Shown piece after piece: positions 8,270 through 17,897 of a stretch of 64,000 nucleotides of DNA. Every line of letters starts with the position of its first letter. The stretch's first letter is position 1. The position numbers and the translations under genes are program-made. The stretch lies in contig CALXUM010000001.1 of NCBI GenBank assembly GCA_944391685.1, forward strand, positions 1 through 64,000, read 5' to 3'. The stretch is from an uncultured Alphaproteobacteria bacterium. Lineage in GTDB: Bacteria > Pseudomonadota > Alphaproteobacteria > RF32 > CAG-239. The notes beneath the pieces are model-generated. The model did no database searches. It was not told the origin of the DNA and saw nothing but the letters and a program-made list of their open reading frames with translations.

Positions 8270-10498
8270 ATGAGTATATTTGGTGCAATGCAATCGGGAA
8301 TTTCAGGAATGGCGGCTCAATCTACCGCGATGGGAGCCATATCTGATAATATTTCCAATATTAATACCATAGGTTACAAAAACACCAGTGTTGCTTTTGA
8401 AACCTTGGTTACAAAACAAACGTCAAGCAGCCACTATTCCCCCGGAGGTGTTCAACCTGTATCAAAACAAGGGGTGAATGTTCAAGGTTTGCTGGCTTCA
8501 TCTTCTTCCAGCACGGCATTGGCAGTTAGCGGTAACGGATTCTTCGTTGTTAGCTCTGCCGCCAATCCTGATGAGAATGATGTTTGGGCATATACCCGTG
8601 CCGGCGATTTTGATATTGATAATAACGGCTATCTCAAAAACACAGGCGGATTCTATTTGCAGGGTTGGTCTTTGTTACCATGGGACGGTAGTGCCAATGC
8701 TACGGTAGTAAATATTAACGGCATTAATTATATGAAGGCTTACTATGATGCCAATGGCAACACCGTATATATTAATGATAACATAGTCGATTCCAGAAAC
8801 CTTCAGCCGATTAACCTTTCAACAATCGGCGGCTCGGCAACTCCGACCCAACAAATTAGCTTTGGAGCTAACCTTCCGTCAGGAGATCCGGTGTTCAGCA
8901 CCAGTAACCCGACAGCAGGAGGACGTCATTCCGTAAATGCCTTGATTTATGACAGTTTAGGCAATGCCAGCAACATGAATATTACTTATACTAAGACCAG
9001 TTCTAACACCTGGGGAATGTCAGCCTCTATTCCATCCGGAGCTGCATCTGTAACTCTAACCGGTAACAGAGAATCAGGAGCCGATGCGTCAAGTGATGTT
9101 TATTATGCGGCCGGTCAGTTAGAGTTTTCATCAATTCCTGAAAATGGTTCAACCATAACCATTACGGACACTCAAACTAACCAGACTTTTACTTTTGAAT
9201 TTTTGGCAACTCAAGGAGCTGTGGCAACAGGTGATAATATAGGTGTAGATATTTCCACCGGTGTTGTTTCAACCAGTGATGTAGCTAACCAACTTCTTGC
9301 CGCTATTCAGGCCAATATGCCGGGCGCAAACAGATTCTCAGCAAATGCCAATGTAGTTGAAATTGTGCAATCTGTTGGCGGCGGAGCATTGCAAATTAAT
9401 GCCGGCAGCTGCTTAGCTTGCTTGCAATCAGCCGTAAACCCTGATGAAAAAGGTGTTAATAGTGGTCAATTTACCATTCAGGCAATCGATCCTGAGTTGA
9501 CTAATACAGCAACAATAAGCTTTACCGGAGCAAATGCTGCCGCTTATAATGGGCTTACCTTTGAGGTTGGTAGAGTTGAATTTAAGTTTGTTGATGCCGA
9601 TCCGGGAGCAGATACAACTAAAATTAATGTAAACAATGCCATGGTTGGTGGTGAGTTCAGCAATGTTGAACTGGCTAAATTGGTAGCATCAGCCATTAAA
9701 AATAACATTACTGAACCAGGACGCGTTTCAGCCAGTGGTACATCAATAGAATTTATTCCGACTGCTACAGGTCCGGATTTGGCAATTGATGTTACCAATC
9801 TTAATGCTGTTATGATTGGTGTCGGCCGTAACGGAAAAGACCCTGATTCCAACCTTGGTCAAAATGCCATAACATTATCTAATCAGTTTGAAGTTAATAA
9901 TACTGAAATTGAATCAGGATCTATGGTTCCCGGCGTTAAATTCAACGCTGACGGTACACCGCAATACTACTATGTAGATTCAATGCAAATTGAATGGGCT
10001 AACGGTGCCGAAAATATGAATGGTAAAGAGGGGCAAGGTACTCCGATAGCTATTAATATGGGAAACACTGGTACCAACGATGGTTTAACCAGTTTGTCCG
10101 GTAACTTTACCACCAACTATATCAAACAAGACGGGGCAACATTTGGTAGCTATGCCGGTGTAAGCATAGATGAACAAGGTGTTGTAACTGCTTTGTATGA
10201 TAATGGACAAACTCGCCCCATAGCCATTTTACCGTTGGCAACATTCTCTAATCCGAATGGAATGAGTGCATTAACCGGTAACGCTTGGATTGAAACAGAT
10301 TATTCTGGTCAAGCGTTGCTTAAAATGCCAAACAGCAACGGAGCAGGTACTGTTGAATCTAATTCATTGGAGCAGTCAACCGTTGATTTGGCAACCGAGT
10401 TTTCAAATATGATTATAACTCAAAGAGCATACTCTGCCGCCACCAAGATTATTACTACGGCAGATGAGATGCTTGATGAACTTACCAGAATGACCTAG
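8270..10498 (+). CDS. flgE: Flagellar hook protein, unusually long
   Basis: Builds the universal joint between rod and filament. The N-terminal rod/hook motif is SGISGMAAQSTAMGAISDNI, followed by SNINTIGYKNTSVAFETLV; the C-terminal motif is EFSNMIITQRAYSAATKIIT with a final MLDELTRMT. At 742 residues it is much longer than the roughly 400 of the Salmonella protein. The extra mass is central, where two related modules can be seen (about residues 290-370 and 420-505). Each has a hydrophobic FEF/FKF strand, a G/D-rich turn, an A-x-x-L-x-x-A-I-x-x-N helix and an R-x-S-A strand. A Cys-x-x-Cys pair (SCLACL, near 382) lies between them. A hairpin terminator follows. Confidence 0.95.
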   Translation: MSIFGAMQSGISGMAAQSTAMGAISDNISNINTIGYKNTSVAFETLVTKQTSSSHYSPGGVQPVSKQGVNVQGLLASSSSSTALAVSGNGFFVVSSAANPDENDVWAYTRAGDFDIDNNGYLKNTGGFYLQGWSLLPWDGSANATVVNINGINYMKAYYDANGNTVYINDNIVDSRNLQPINLSTIGGSATPTQQISFGANLPSGDPVFSTSNPTAGGRHSVNALIYDSLGNASNMNITYTKTSSNTWGMSASIPSGAASVTLTGNRESGADASSDVYYAAGQLEFSSIPENGSTITITDTQTNQTFTFEFLATQGAVATGDNIGVDISTGVVSTSDVANQLLAAIQANMPGANRFSANANVVEIVQSVGGGALQINAGSCLACLQSAVNPDEKGVNSGQFTIQAIDPELTNTATISFTGANAAAYNGLTFEVGRVEFKFVDADPGADTTKINVNNAMVGGEFSNVELAKLVASAIKNNITEPGRVSASGTSIEFIPTATGPDLAIDVTNLNAVMIGVGRNGKDPDSNLGQNAITLSNQFEVNNTEIESGSMVPGVKFNADGTPQYYYVDSMQIEWANGAENMNGKEGQGTPIAINMGNTGTNDGLTSLSGNFTTNYIKQDGATFGSYAGVSIDEQGVVTALYDNGQTRPIAILPLATFSNPNGMSALTGNAWIETDYSGQALLKMPNSNGAGTVESNSLEQSTVDLATEFSNMIITQRAYSAATKIITTADEMLDELTRMT

Positions 10499-10525
10499 TT
10501 CGTAAATTAAAAAGCTCCTAAAACA

Positions 10526-10554
10526 CCCGGTCCAGTAAGGACCGGGATTTTTTT
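10526..10554 (+). terminator. Terminator after flgE
   Basis: CCCGGTCC and GGACCGGG form an eight-pair stem with an AGTAA loop, followed by seven T. It closes the fliK-flgD-flgE unit. Confidence 0.92.
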
Positions 10555-10634
10555 AATGAAAAATATATATAAACTTGTGAATATCTCAAATTATCGTTCA
10601 CTAAAGAGGTTTTTTAAGTTAAAGAATAAATAAA

Positions 10635-10650
10635 TGGGGAAAATTTTGCC
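10635..10650 (+). promoter_or_regulatory. Possible sigma-54 promoter of the fliF operon
   Basis: TGGGGAAAATTTTGCC keeps the invariant GG-N10-GC spacing and the TTTGC -12 element, but lacks the CACG that usually follows GG. It lies 43 bases before the fliF GTG. The Caulobacter fliF operon, with the same gene order, is driven by sigma-54, though in Caulobacter FlbD represses that promoter. No other promoter is evident in the 194-base gap. Confidence 0.5.
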
Positions 10651-10692
10651 TATTTAGGCATTTTATAAAAATACTTAGATTGGGGAATCTTA

Positions 10693-12309
10693 GTGAATAA
10701 TATATTACAAGCACTTAAAAATATGTCGCCAGGACGTTTGGCGTCAATAGCGGCAATAATAATATTTCTGATTAGTTTTTTTGTTTATATAGCTGTTCAA
10801 ATGAACTCCAGCGAATATGCTGTTTTGTATACTGATTTAGAGTTGGAAGATGCCAAGCAAATAGTCTCTAGGCTTGAAAGCGGCGGTATAAAATATAAAC
10901 TTACCAAAAACGGAACCGAGATTTTAGTCCCTGTTGAGGATGTTAATCGTATGCGTATAGATACGGCTGAACTGGCCATGGCTTCCAGTGGTTCTAATGT
11001 TGGTTATGAAGTTTTTGATAATACAGATGCTCTTGGTTCAACTAATTTTGTGCAAAATGTAAACCTGATTCGTGCTCTTGAAGGAGAACTGGCTAGAACG
11101 ATTCGTTCTGTCGATAATATTCGTTCAGCAAGAGTGCACCTTGTTTTGCCTAAAAGAGAGATGTTTTCTAAGGAAGAACAAACCCCGACGGCATCGGTCG
11201 TAATTAGAACCAAAAAGGGAAAACTCGACATCCAAAACATACAATCTATCCAAAAATTGGTTGCAGCCGCAGTTCCTAAGTTGGACGTTAAAAATGTTGC
11301 CATCGTTGATAGTGCAGGTAATTTATTAACAAATAACTTTGATGAAAACGAGAGTTATAATACTAAAAATGTCAACAATGAATTATTACGCTTAGAGCAA
11401 GAACGTAAGTTGGCAGCCAAAGTTGAAGACCTTCTTCAAAAAACCGTTGGGGCAGGAAGAGCTCAGGCTGAAGTTAACATAGAAATGGATTTTGATGAGG
11501 TTGTTACCAATGAAGAAGTTTATGATCCAGAAGGTCAGGTTATTCGTTCACAGGCAACCGTTACCGAGGAAGGAACGTCAGGACAAAAGATCCAACCGGT
11601 AACAGTGGCTCAAAATATTCCTAACGGAGATAATGCCACTTCAAATTCAGGAGTATATGATCAAAAATCTAAAGTTGAAGAAACAATCAATTACGAAATT
11701 TCAAAAGTCGTTCGTAATAAAGTCAAAAATACCGGAACGATTAAAAGGTTAACCGTTGCAGTAATGGTAGACGGCGTTTATGAAAAAGCGGCAGACGGTA
11801 AAGAAACTTACCGTCCACGCACAGATGAAGAAATGGAGCAGATTTCTGCACTTGTTAAGTCAGCAGTAGGCTATGACGCTAACCGCGGAGATATGGTTGA
11901 AGTCGAAAATATGCGTTTTGCTTCTATAGATACCGGTATAGAAGATGCTGCAGAGCCTTTGTATTTTGGCTTTACTAAAGAAGAATTGCTTCGCATAGCT
12001 GAAGGTTTAGGGGTTGCAATTGTTGCCATACTTGTTATTTTGTTGGTAATCAGACCATTAATTAACAATGCTTTTGAACCGGCCCCAAATGTAGGAGATA
12101 AGCTTTTGTCAGGCAATCCAGATGATGATAATTTACTACTTTCTAATTTTCTTAATGAAGATGAAAGTAATGATGAGCTGGTTAACTTAAATAAGGTTGA
12201 CGGGCGAGTAAAGGTTTCTTCACTCAAAAAACTTAATTCTATTATTGAAAAGAATCCGGAACAAGCAGTTAATGTTATTCGTTCTTGGTTATATAATAAT
12301 GACAACTAA
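10693..12309 (+). CDS. fliF: Flagellar MS-ring protein
   Basis: Forms the membrane ring on which the rod, export gate and C-ring assemble. 538 residues, normal length. A GTG start follows a GGGGAAT stretch. A membrane helix lies near residues 17-35, then the periplasmic ring-building motifs (YAVLYTDLELEDAKQIVSRL, RTIRSVDNIRSARVHLVLPK). A second membrane helix is at about 435-457 (VAIVAILVILLVIRPL). The cytoplasmic tail that binds FliG ends in DGRVKVSSLKKLNSIIEKNP. fliG begins 11 bases after the stop. Confidence 0.98.
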   Translation: MNNILQALKNMSPGRLASIAAIIIFLISFFVYIAVQMNSSEYAVLYTDLELEDAKQIVSRLESGGIKYKLTKNGTEILVPVEDVNRMRIDTAELAMASSGSNVGYEVFDNTDALGSTNFVQNVNLIRALEGELARTIRSVDNIRSARVHLVLPKREMFSKEEQTPTASVVIRTKKGKLDIQNIQSIQKLVAAAVPKLDVKNVAIVDSAGNLLTNNFDENESYNTKNVNNELLRLEQERKLAAKVEDLLQKTVGAGRAQAEVNIEMDFDEVVTNEEVYDPEGQVIRSQATVTEEGTSGQKIQPVTVAQNIPNGDNATSNSGVYDQKSKVEETINYEISKVVRNKVKNTGTIKRLTVAVMVDGVYEKAADGKETYRPRTDEEMEQISALVKSAVGYDANRGDMVEVENMRFASIDTGIEDAAEPLYFGFTKEELLRIAEGLGVAIVAILVILLVIRPLINNAFEPAPNVGDKLLSGNPDDDNLLLSNFLNEDESNDELVNLNKVDGRVKVSSLKKLNSIIEKNPEQAVNVIRSWLYNNDN

Positions 12310-12320
12310 GGTAAAAAGCA

Positions 12321-13343
12321 ATGAAGCAGAATGTTATAGATGATTACAATATATTATCGGGTCAACAAAAAGCGGCAATTTTAATGTTGTCGCTTGATGA
12401 AGAACGTTCAGCCGCACTTTTTTCCTTAATGGATGATGAAGAAATAAAAGAACTTTCGGTTATTATGGCCAGTTTAGGAAAAATAAATTCTAACGTTGTT
12501 GAACAACTTATGGTCGAGTTTAACGATAAAATATCAAATACCGGCAGTCTTATAGGAACATATGAAAGTACGGAAAGGTTATTGTCAAAAGCTCTTGATA
12601 AAGATCGTGTTTCCGTAATTATGGAAGAGATCAGGGGACCGGCAGGTCGTACCATGTGGGACAAGCTTGGTAACGTAAATGAACATGTTTTAGCTAACTA
12701 TCTTAAGAATGAATACCCACAAACAATTGCCGTTATTCTTTCCAAAATTAAAGCTGAGCATGCGGCTAAAGTTTTGGCTTTATTTCCCGAAAACTTTGCT
12801 ATGGAAATAGTTTTACGTATGCTAAGGATGGATTCGGTACAAAAAGAAGTTCTTGATGGATTGGAAAAAACCTTACGTAAAGAGTTTATGAGCAATCTTT
12901 CCAAATCTACTCGTCGTGATTCCCACGAATTGATTGCTGATATTTTCAACTCACTTGACCGCAATACAGAGGCTCGTTTTATGGAAGCTTTGGAAGAGCG
13001 TAACCGCGAGAGTGCAGATCGTGTTAAATCTTTGATGTTTACGTTTGAAGATTTAATTCGCATCGATTCGCAAGGCATTCAGGTATTGTTGCGTAATATT
13101 GATAAAGACAAACTTGCAATTGCCTTAAAAGGAGCCTCGGAAACCATTAAGGAATTGTTCTTTAATAACATGTCTTCGCGTGCCGGAAAAATTATTAAAG
13201 AAGATATGGATGCAATGGGTCCTGTAAGGGTGCGTGATGTTGAAGAAGCTCAACAATATGTAGTTACGGCGGCCAAAGACCTTGCTAACAGCGGTGAAAT
13301 TGTTGTCAGTGAGGGTAAAGAAAGCGATGAGCTTATTTATTAG
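12321..13343 (+). CDS. fliG: Flagellar motor switch protein FliG
   Basis: Rotor protein that takes torque from the stator. 340 residues. The N-terminal FliF-binding region starts at [20 protein letters not shown]; the middle domain holds [20 protein letters not shown]; the C-terminal domain has the charged torque helix region ([40 protein letters not shown]). The EHPQ motif of the middle domain reads EYPQ here, a common variant. It is followed by fliH 17 bases on. Confidence 0.98.
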   Translation: MKQNVIDDYNILSGQQKAAILMLSLDEERSAALFSLMDDEEIKELSVIMASLGKINSNVVEQLMVEFNDKISNTGSLIGTYESTERLLSKALDKDRVSVIMEEIRGPAGRTMWDKLGNVNEHVLANYLKNEYPQTIAVILSKIKAEHAAKVLALFPENFAMEIVLRMLRMDSVQKEVLDGLEKTLRKEFMSNLSKSTRRDSHELIADIFNSLDRNTEARFMEALEERNRESADRVKSLMFTFEDLIRIDSQGIQVLLRNIDKDKLAIALKGASETIKELFFNNMSSRAGKIIKEDMDAMGPVRVRDVEEAQQYVVTAAKDLANSGEIVVSEGKESDELIY

Positions 13344-13360
13344 TATGGAGAATAATTTCA

Positions 13361-14098
13361 GTGGCAGAGTATCAAAAATTTATGTTTGATAATTTTGTGA
13401 TTTCTTGTGAAGATGACAAATGTACTTCGCAAACACTAGAAGATGCCGAAACAGAAGAGCTTGAAACTCAAGAAGTAGAAACACAGGAAGAAGAACCGAT
13501 AGAAGCAGTTACGGAAACCGTTGACGAAGAGGATAAGACACCAAGTTACACTCAGGAAGAGCTGAATTCGGCAGTAACCTCGGCAGAAGAGCGAGGATAT
13601 GAAAAAGGATTTAAAACCGCACTTGATGATAAAGAAAAGCAGCAAACAGAATTATTGGAAAACATAAATAATAGACTAATAACTCTTTTGGCGGAAGTTG
13701 GCAAACAAAGTCAAGAGGTTGAGCAAGAAGCTTTGCATTTTGCTGTTGAGCTGGTAAAAAAATTGTTTCCGTCATTGGAAAAACAACAAGCGACAAGCGA
13801 GATTCAAAAGTTTCTGCAAGATAATTTTTCTTCTTTTAGGCATGAAGAAAGTTTATCTTTTAGCTTTAATTCTCAAGTAATTGAAGATGTGGCACAAAAA
13901 ATTGGTAAATTGGCTGAAAAGAATGATTTTGAAGGTAAAATATCGATTCATAAGGACGACAATTTAGGCCTTAGCGAATGTAGGGTTGAATGGAAAAACG
14001 GAGGAGTTGAGCGTTCAGCTAAAAATGTTTTAAACAAGGTAGAAGCCTTGCTTGACAAACAAGATAACACAAATAAAGAGAGGGACAATGGAGAATAA
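13361..14098 (+). CDS. fliH: Flagellar export regulator (FliH/FlbE type)
   Basis: Probable FliH, which holds the export ATPase FliI at the gate. In Caulobacter the gene in this position is called flbE. GTG start (VAEYQKFMFDNFVIS). The N-terminal third is acidic and Thr/Glu-rich. A coiled segment follows (about 70-125), then a C-terminal domain with FAVELVKKLFP and the closing LGLSECRVEWKNGGVERSAK, typical of FliH/YscL proteins. Position between fliG and fliN supports the call more than sequence, as the family diverges fast. Its end overlaps the fliN start by 11 bases. Confidence 0.8.
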   Translation: MAEYQKFMFDNFVISCEDDKCTSQTLEDAETEELETQEVETQEEEPIEAVTETVDEEDKTPSYTQEELNSAVTSAEERGYEKGFKTALDDKEKQQTELLENINNRLITLLAEVGKQSQEVEQEALHFAVELVKKLFPSLEKQQATSEIQKFLQDNFSSFRHEESLSFSFNSQVIEDVAQKIGKLAEKNDFEGKISIHKDDNLGLSECRVEWKNGGVERSAKNVLNKVEALLDKQDNTNKERDNGE

Positions 14099-14444
14099 AA
14101 ACCTTGAATTAGATGAAATGAACGAGAGCACGTTAAGTGATGACGAGCCGGTTTTGCGTAAAGATAGTGTTGATGATGATTTTGATATACCAACATCAAC
14201 AAGTGACTTGGAAGCTGTTTATAATATTCCTGTAAAAGTTTCGGCTATACTTGGTAAAACCCACATGAAGGTAAGCCAGTTAATGAAGCTTAATAAAGGA
14301 GCTATTATTGAGCTTGATCGTAAGGTCGGTGAAGCAATAGATATTTATGTTAACAACAATTTGGTAGCAAGGGGCGAAGTTGTTGTTGTTGATGACAAAC
14401 TTGGTATAACCATGACAGAGATTGTAAAATCGGCAACCAAATAA
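14088..14444 (+). CDS. fliN: Flagellar motor switch protein FliN
   Basis: C-ring protein. The start is ATG 14088, inside the end of fliH and preceded by GAGAGGG; the earlier in-frame ATG at 14052 is rejected. 118 residues. The C-terminal SpoA domain (about 45-115) shows the FliN hallmark VYNIPVKVSAILGKTHMKVS, then IELDRKVGEAIDIYVNNNLV, then VVVDDKLGITMTEIV. An acidic N-terminal 40 residues precedes it. Overlap with fliH suggests translational coupling. Confidence 0.96.
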   Translation: MENKNLELDEMNESTLSDDEPVLRKDSVDDDFDIPTSTSDLEAVYNIPVKVSAILGKTHMKVSQLMKLNKGAIIELDRKVGEAIDIYVNNNLVARGEVVVVDDKLGITMTEIVKSATK

Positions 14445-14460
14445 CGGAGATTAAGTCATA

Positions 14461-15762
14461 ATGGAATTGCTGATCATCGGAACCCTAAACGGACAAATCG
14501 GAGCTGCCAGTAAAATTGCTGTAGAGCAAGGCGGTCATGTATCATTAGCAGACAGCATTGAAAGCGGTTTAAATATTTTACGTTCCGGCAAGACCGTAGA
14601 GTTGGTGATGATAGATGTTAAATTAGACATTCATAAATTTATTTCTTCCTTATCTCAAGAGAGAATAAATGTATTGGTTGTTGCCTGTGGTGTTGCTAAT
14701 GACACATCATTAGCGGTTAAAGCTATCAAAGCCGGAGCCAAAGAATATATCCCTCTGCCACCTGATCCGGAATTGATAGGAGCTGTTTTGGCAGCGGCCA
14801 CCAGAGAAAACCACGCCCTTATTTATGGTGATAAAAAGACTGAAAATATTTTAAAAATAGCCAAACAAATAGCTCCTTCCGAGGCAAGTGTTTTAATTAC
14901 AGGTTCATCAGGAACAGGTAAAGAAATATTTTCTCGTTTTATCCATGATAATTCTAAAAGAGCCAATAAAAAATTTGTTGCTGTAAATTGTGCTGCCATA
15001 CCTGAAACATTATTAGAATCAGAGCTTTTTGGCTATGAAAAAGGAGCTTTTACGGGAGCAGTTGCCCGTCGTATAGGGAAGTTTGAAGAAGCCTCAGACG
15101 GCACCCTGCTTTTAGATGAAATTTCCGAAATGGATATAGGTATTCAAGCTAAATTGTTGCGAGCAATTCAGGAGAAAGAAATTGACCGTATAGGCGGTAA
15201 AGCTCCGATAAAGGTAAATACCAGAATTATTGCCACATCTAACCGCAATTTGGAAGAAGCTGTAAAGAATGGAACTTTCCGTCAAGATTTGTATTATCGC
15301 TTGAACGTTATTAATTTAAATATTCCTGATTTAAAGGATCGTCCCGGAGATATTATTGTTTTGGCTAAACACTTCATCAAAAAATATTCTGAGCTAAATG
15401 AACTTCCGATGAAAGATTTATCTGCTGATGCTGAAAAAGCATTATTAAGTTATTTGTGGCCGGGTAATGTTCGTGAGCTTGAAAATACAATGCATAGGGC
15501 AGTATTGTTAAGTTCGGGAGATGAGATAGATGCCTCAGCCGTTATGTTGAGTGATCCAACAGCAGTTAAGGAAGAAAACACAGGTGTTGAAGTAGGACAA
15601 ACAGTTGCCGGTATGGAAAGAAAACTAATTATTGATACTCTAAAACACACTATGGGTAATCGTACTACTGCTGCTAATATTTTAGGTATCTCAATTCGCA
15701 CCCTGCGTAATAAATTAAAACAATATCAAGAAGAGGGGTTTGATTTACCCCCGTCATTATAA
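14461..15762 (+). CDS. flbD: Sigma-54-dependent flagellar activator (FlbD type)
   Basis: NtrC-family activator that opens sigma-54 promoters of late flagellar genes. The receiver-like N-terminus (1-115) is degenerate: the usual acidic pocket near residues 7-10 is missing, as in FlbD proteins that act without classical phosphorylation. The AAA+ domain follows, with Walker A GSSGTGKE (about 147), the sigma-54 contact loop GAFTGA (about 197) and Walker B GTLLLDEI (about 216). A Fis-type helix-turn-helix ends the protein (NRTTAANILGISIRTLRNKL). It is located directly after fliN, as in Caulobacter. Likely targets in this window are the sites at 5669 and 10635. Confidence 0.94.
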   Translation: MELLIIGTLNGQIGAASKIAVEQGGHVSLADSIESGLNILRSGKTVELVMIDVKLDIHKFISSLSQERINVLVVACGVANDTSLAVKAIKAGAKEYIPLPPDPELIGAVLAAATRENHALIYGDKKTENILKIAKQIAPSEASVLITGSSGTGKEIFSRFIHDNSKRANKKFVAVNCAAIPETLLESELFGYEKGAFTGAVARRIGKFEEASDGTLLLDEISEMDIGIQAKLLRAIQEKEIDRIGGKAPIKVNTRIIATSNRNLEEAVKNGTFRQDLYYRLNVINLNIPDLKDRPGDIIVLAKHFIKKYSELNELPMKDLSADAEKALLSYLWPGNVRELENTMHRAVLLSSGDEIDASAVMLSDPTAVKEENTGVEVGQTVAGMERKLIIDTLKHTMGNRTTAANILGISIRTLRNKLKQYQEEGFDLPPSL

Positions 15763-15782
15763 GTAAAAAGACAGGAATATAA

Positions 15783-17894
15783 ATGGCAACGCAACCGCAT
15801 AATATGTTTGGCAAATCTTTTAAGGATATGTTACTCGGCTCCACAAAAAGGGGCGATATTTTCTTTGCCTTTACCATCATTTTGATGTTGGTAATTTTGA
15901 TTATGCCGATGCCGGCATGGTTATTAGATATTTCTTTGGCTTTTTCGATCTCTCTGTCTTGTTTGGTTTTGATGATGGCAATTTTTATTGAGAAGCCGAT
16001 AGAGTTTAGTGCTTTTCCGTTAGTCTTATTGATAACCACATTATATCGTTTGGCATTAAATCTAGCCTCAACCAGGCTTATCCTTTCTAAAGGTTACTTA
16101 GGTCCGGACGCTGCCGGTAAAGTTATTGAAGCTTTTGGCGGCTTTATCATGGGCAATAATTTTGTTATCGGTGTTATAGTTTTTGCTATTTTGGTATTGG
16201 TAAACTTTGTGGTAATCACCAAAGGTTCTGGGCGTATTGCTGAAGTTGCAGCTCGTTTTGCTTTGGATGCCATGCCTGGTAAACAAATGGCAATTGATGC
16301 AGATTTATCATCAGGTTTAATTAATGAGGATGAGGCTCGCAAACGTCGTGAAGATTTATCAAAAGAAAGCTCTTTTTACGGAGCCATGGATGGTGCTTCC
16401 AAGTTTGTTCGCGGTGATGCCATAGCCGGTTTGCTAATCACGTTTATTAACATCGTTGCCGGAATAATTATCGGTATGGTTCAAAATGATATGAGCTTTT
16501 CCGCTGCCGGAGAAACTTATACCAGATTAACCGTTGGTGATGGTTTGGTATCTCAGGTTCCGGCATTAATAGTTTCTGTTGCCGCCGGTATTTTGGTTTC
16601 CAAAGCAGGTATGACCGATTCCACGGACAAAGTTTTGTTTGATCAGGTGGCTAATTATCCCAAAGCTTTGGGTATGAGTGCATTTTTGGCGGTGGCATTA
16701 GGCATGATACCTGGAACACCCGCCATACCGTTTTTCTTGCTTGCCGCACTGACCGGAACAACCGCATATTATCTTGATAAACGCCAAAAAGAAGCTATTG
16801 CTAAAGCTCAAGAGGTTTTGGAACAAGAGCAAAAACAAGGCAAAATTTCCAAAGCCGCTGATGAGCCGATAGCCAATGCCTTAAGAGTTGATTTGATAAG
16901 GTTGGAAATCGGTTATGGTTTGTTGCCATTAATTAACGATGCCAGCAATCGCAAATTAACAGATCAGATAAAAGCTTTACGTCGAGCTCTGGCTTCAGAA
17001 TTAGGTTTTGTTATGCCCTCAATCCGTATTCAGGATAATATGCAGTTGGAAGCTAATGAATATAATATTTATATCAAAGAAGTAAAATCTGGCAAAGGCG
17101 AGATTCGTCCGACACAGCTTTTGGTAATGGATCCCAGAGGTGAGCCGATAACTCTTCCCGGTGAGAGTACGTTTGAGCCGACATTTGGTCTAAAAGCAAT
17201 GTGGGTTGATCCTTCATATCGTGAAGAGGCAATGTTCAGAGGTTATACGGTTGTTGATCCGGCCACGGTTGTCACCACCCATATTACAGAACTTGTCAAA
17301 GATAACATGCCGGAGCTTTTATCTTATGCCGAAACTCAAAAATTACTTGATGAATTGGATAAAGAAAATCAAAAACTTATCAAAGAACTTATTCCCGGCA
17401 AAATATCTCTCGGAGCATTGCAAAGAGTTTTGCAAAATCTATTGCAAGAAAGAGTTTCCATTCGCGATTTACCAACTATTATGGAAGGAATTTCCGAGGC
17501 GGTTACCACAACTCACAGCTTAATGCTGATAACCGAACATGTACGTACTCGTTTGGCCAGACAAATCTCCAATGCTTATGCTAATGAATTTGGTATAATA
17601 CCTCTGGTAACGTTGTCTGCAGAATGGGAAAAGGCTTTTGCCGAGGCTATCGTTGGAGAGGGCGACGAAAGGCAGTTGGCCATGGCCCCATCCGTATTAC
17701 AAGGATTTATTACTAAAGTTCGCAATGTTTTGGAGGAACTGGCAGCCAAAGGTGAAAGTGCGGTTTTGCTTACCAGCCCGGGAATACGACCTTTTGTAAG
17801 ATCAATTATTGAGCGTTTTCGCCCGTTGACGGTTGTCATGTCGCAAAATGAAATTCACCCCAAAGCCAAAATAAAAACCGTAGGACAAATCTAA
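15783..17894 (+). CDS. flhA: Flagellar type III export gate protein FlhA
   Basis: Inner-membrane component of the export gate. 703 residues, the usual size. About eight membrane helices lie in residues 25-325. The conserved FHIPEP-family stretch LVLLITTLYRLALNLASTR is at about 80-98, with the cytoplasmic loop FALDAMPGKQMAIDADLSSG (about 159-178). The C-terminal cytoplasmic domain (about 360-690) ends with the canonical RPFVRSIIERFRPLTVVMSQ. It lies 20 bases after flbD and three bases before flhF. Confidence 0.98.
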   Translation: MATQPHNMFGKSFKDMLLGSTKRGDIFFAFTIILMLVILIMPMPAWLLDISLAFSISLSCLVLMMAIFIEKPIEFSAFPLVLLITTLYRLALNLASTRLILSKGYLGPDAAGKVIEAFGGFIMGNNFVIGVIVFAILVLVNFVVITKGSGRIAEVAARFALDAMPGKQMAIDADLSSGLINEDEARKRREDLSKESSFYGAMDGASKFVRGDAIAGLLITFINIVAGIIIGMVQNDMSFSAAGETYTRLTVGDGLVSQVPALIVSVAAGILVSKAGMTDSTDKVLFDQVANYPKALGMSAFLAVALGMIPGTPAIPFFLLAALTGTTAYYLDKRQKEAIAKAQEVLEQEQKQGKISKAADEPIANALRVDLIRLEIGYGLLPLINDASNRKLTDQIKALRRALASELGFVMPSIRIQDNMQLEANEYNIYIKEVKSGKGEIRPTQLLVMDPRGEPITLPGESTFEPTFGLKAMWVDPSYREEAMFRGYTVVDPATVVTTHITELVKDNMPELLSYAETQKLLDELDKENQKLIKELIPGKISLGALQRVLQNLLQERVSIRDLPTIMEGISEAVTTTHSLMLITEHVRTRLARQISNAYANEFGIIPLVTLSAEWEKAFAEAIVGEGDERQLAMAPSVLQGFITKVRNVLEELAAKGESAVLLTSPGIRPFVRSIIERFRPLTVVMSQNEIHPKAKIKTVGQI

Positions 17895-17897
17895 AGC

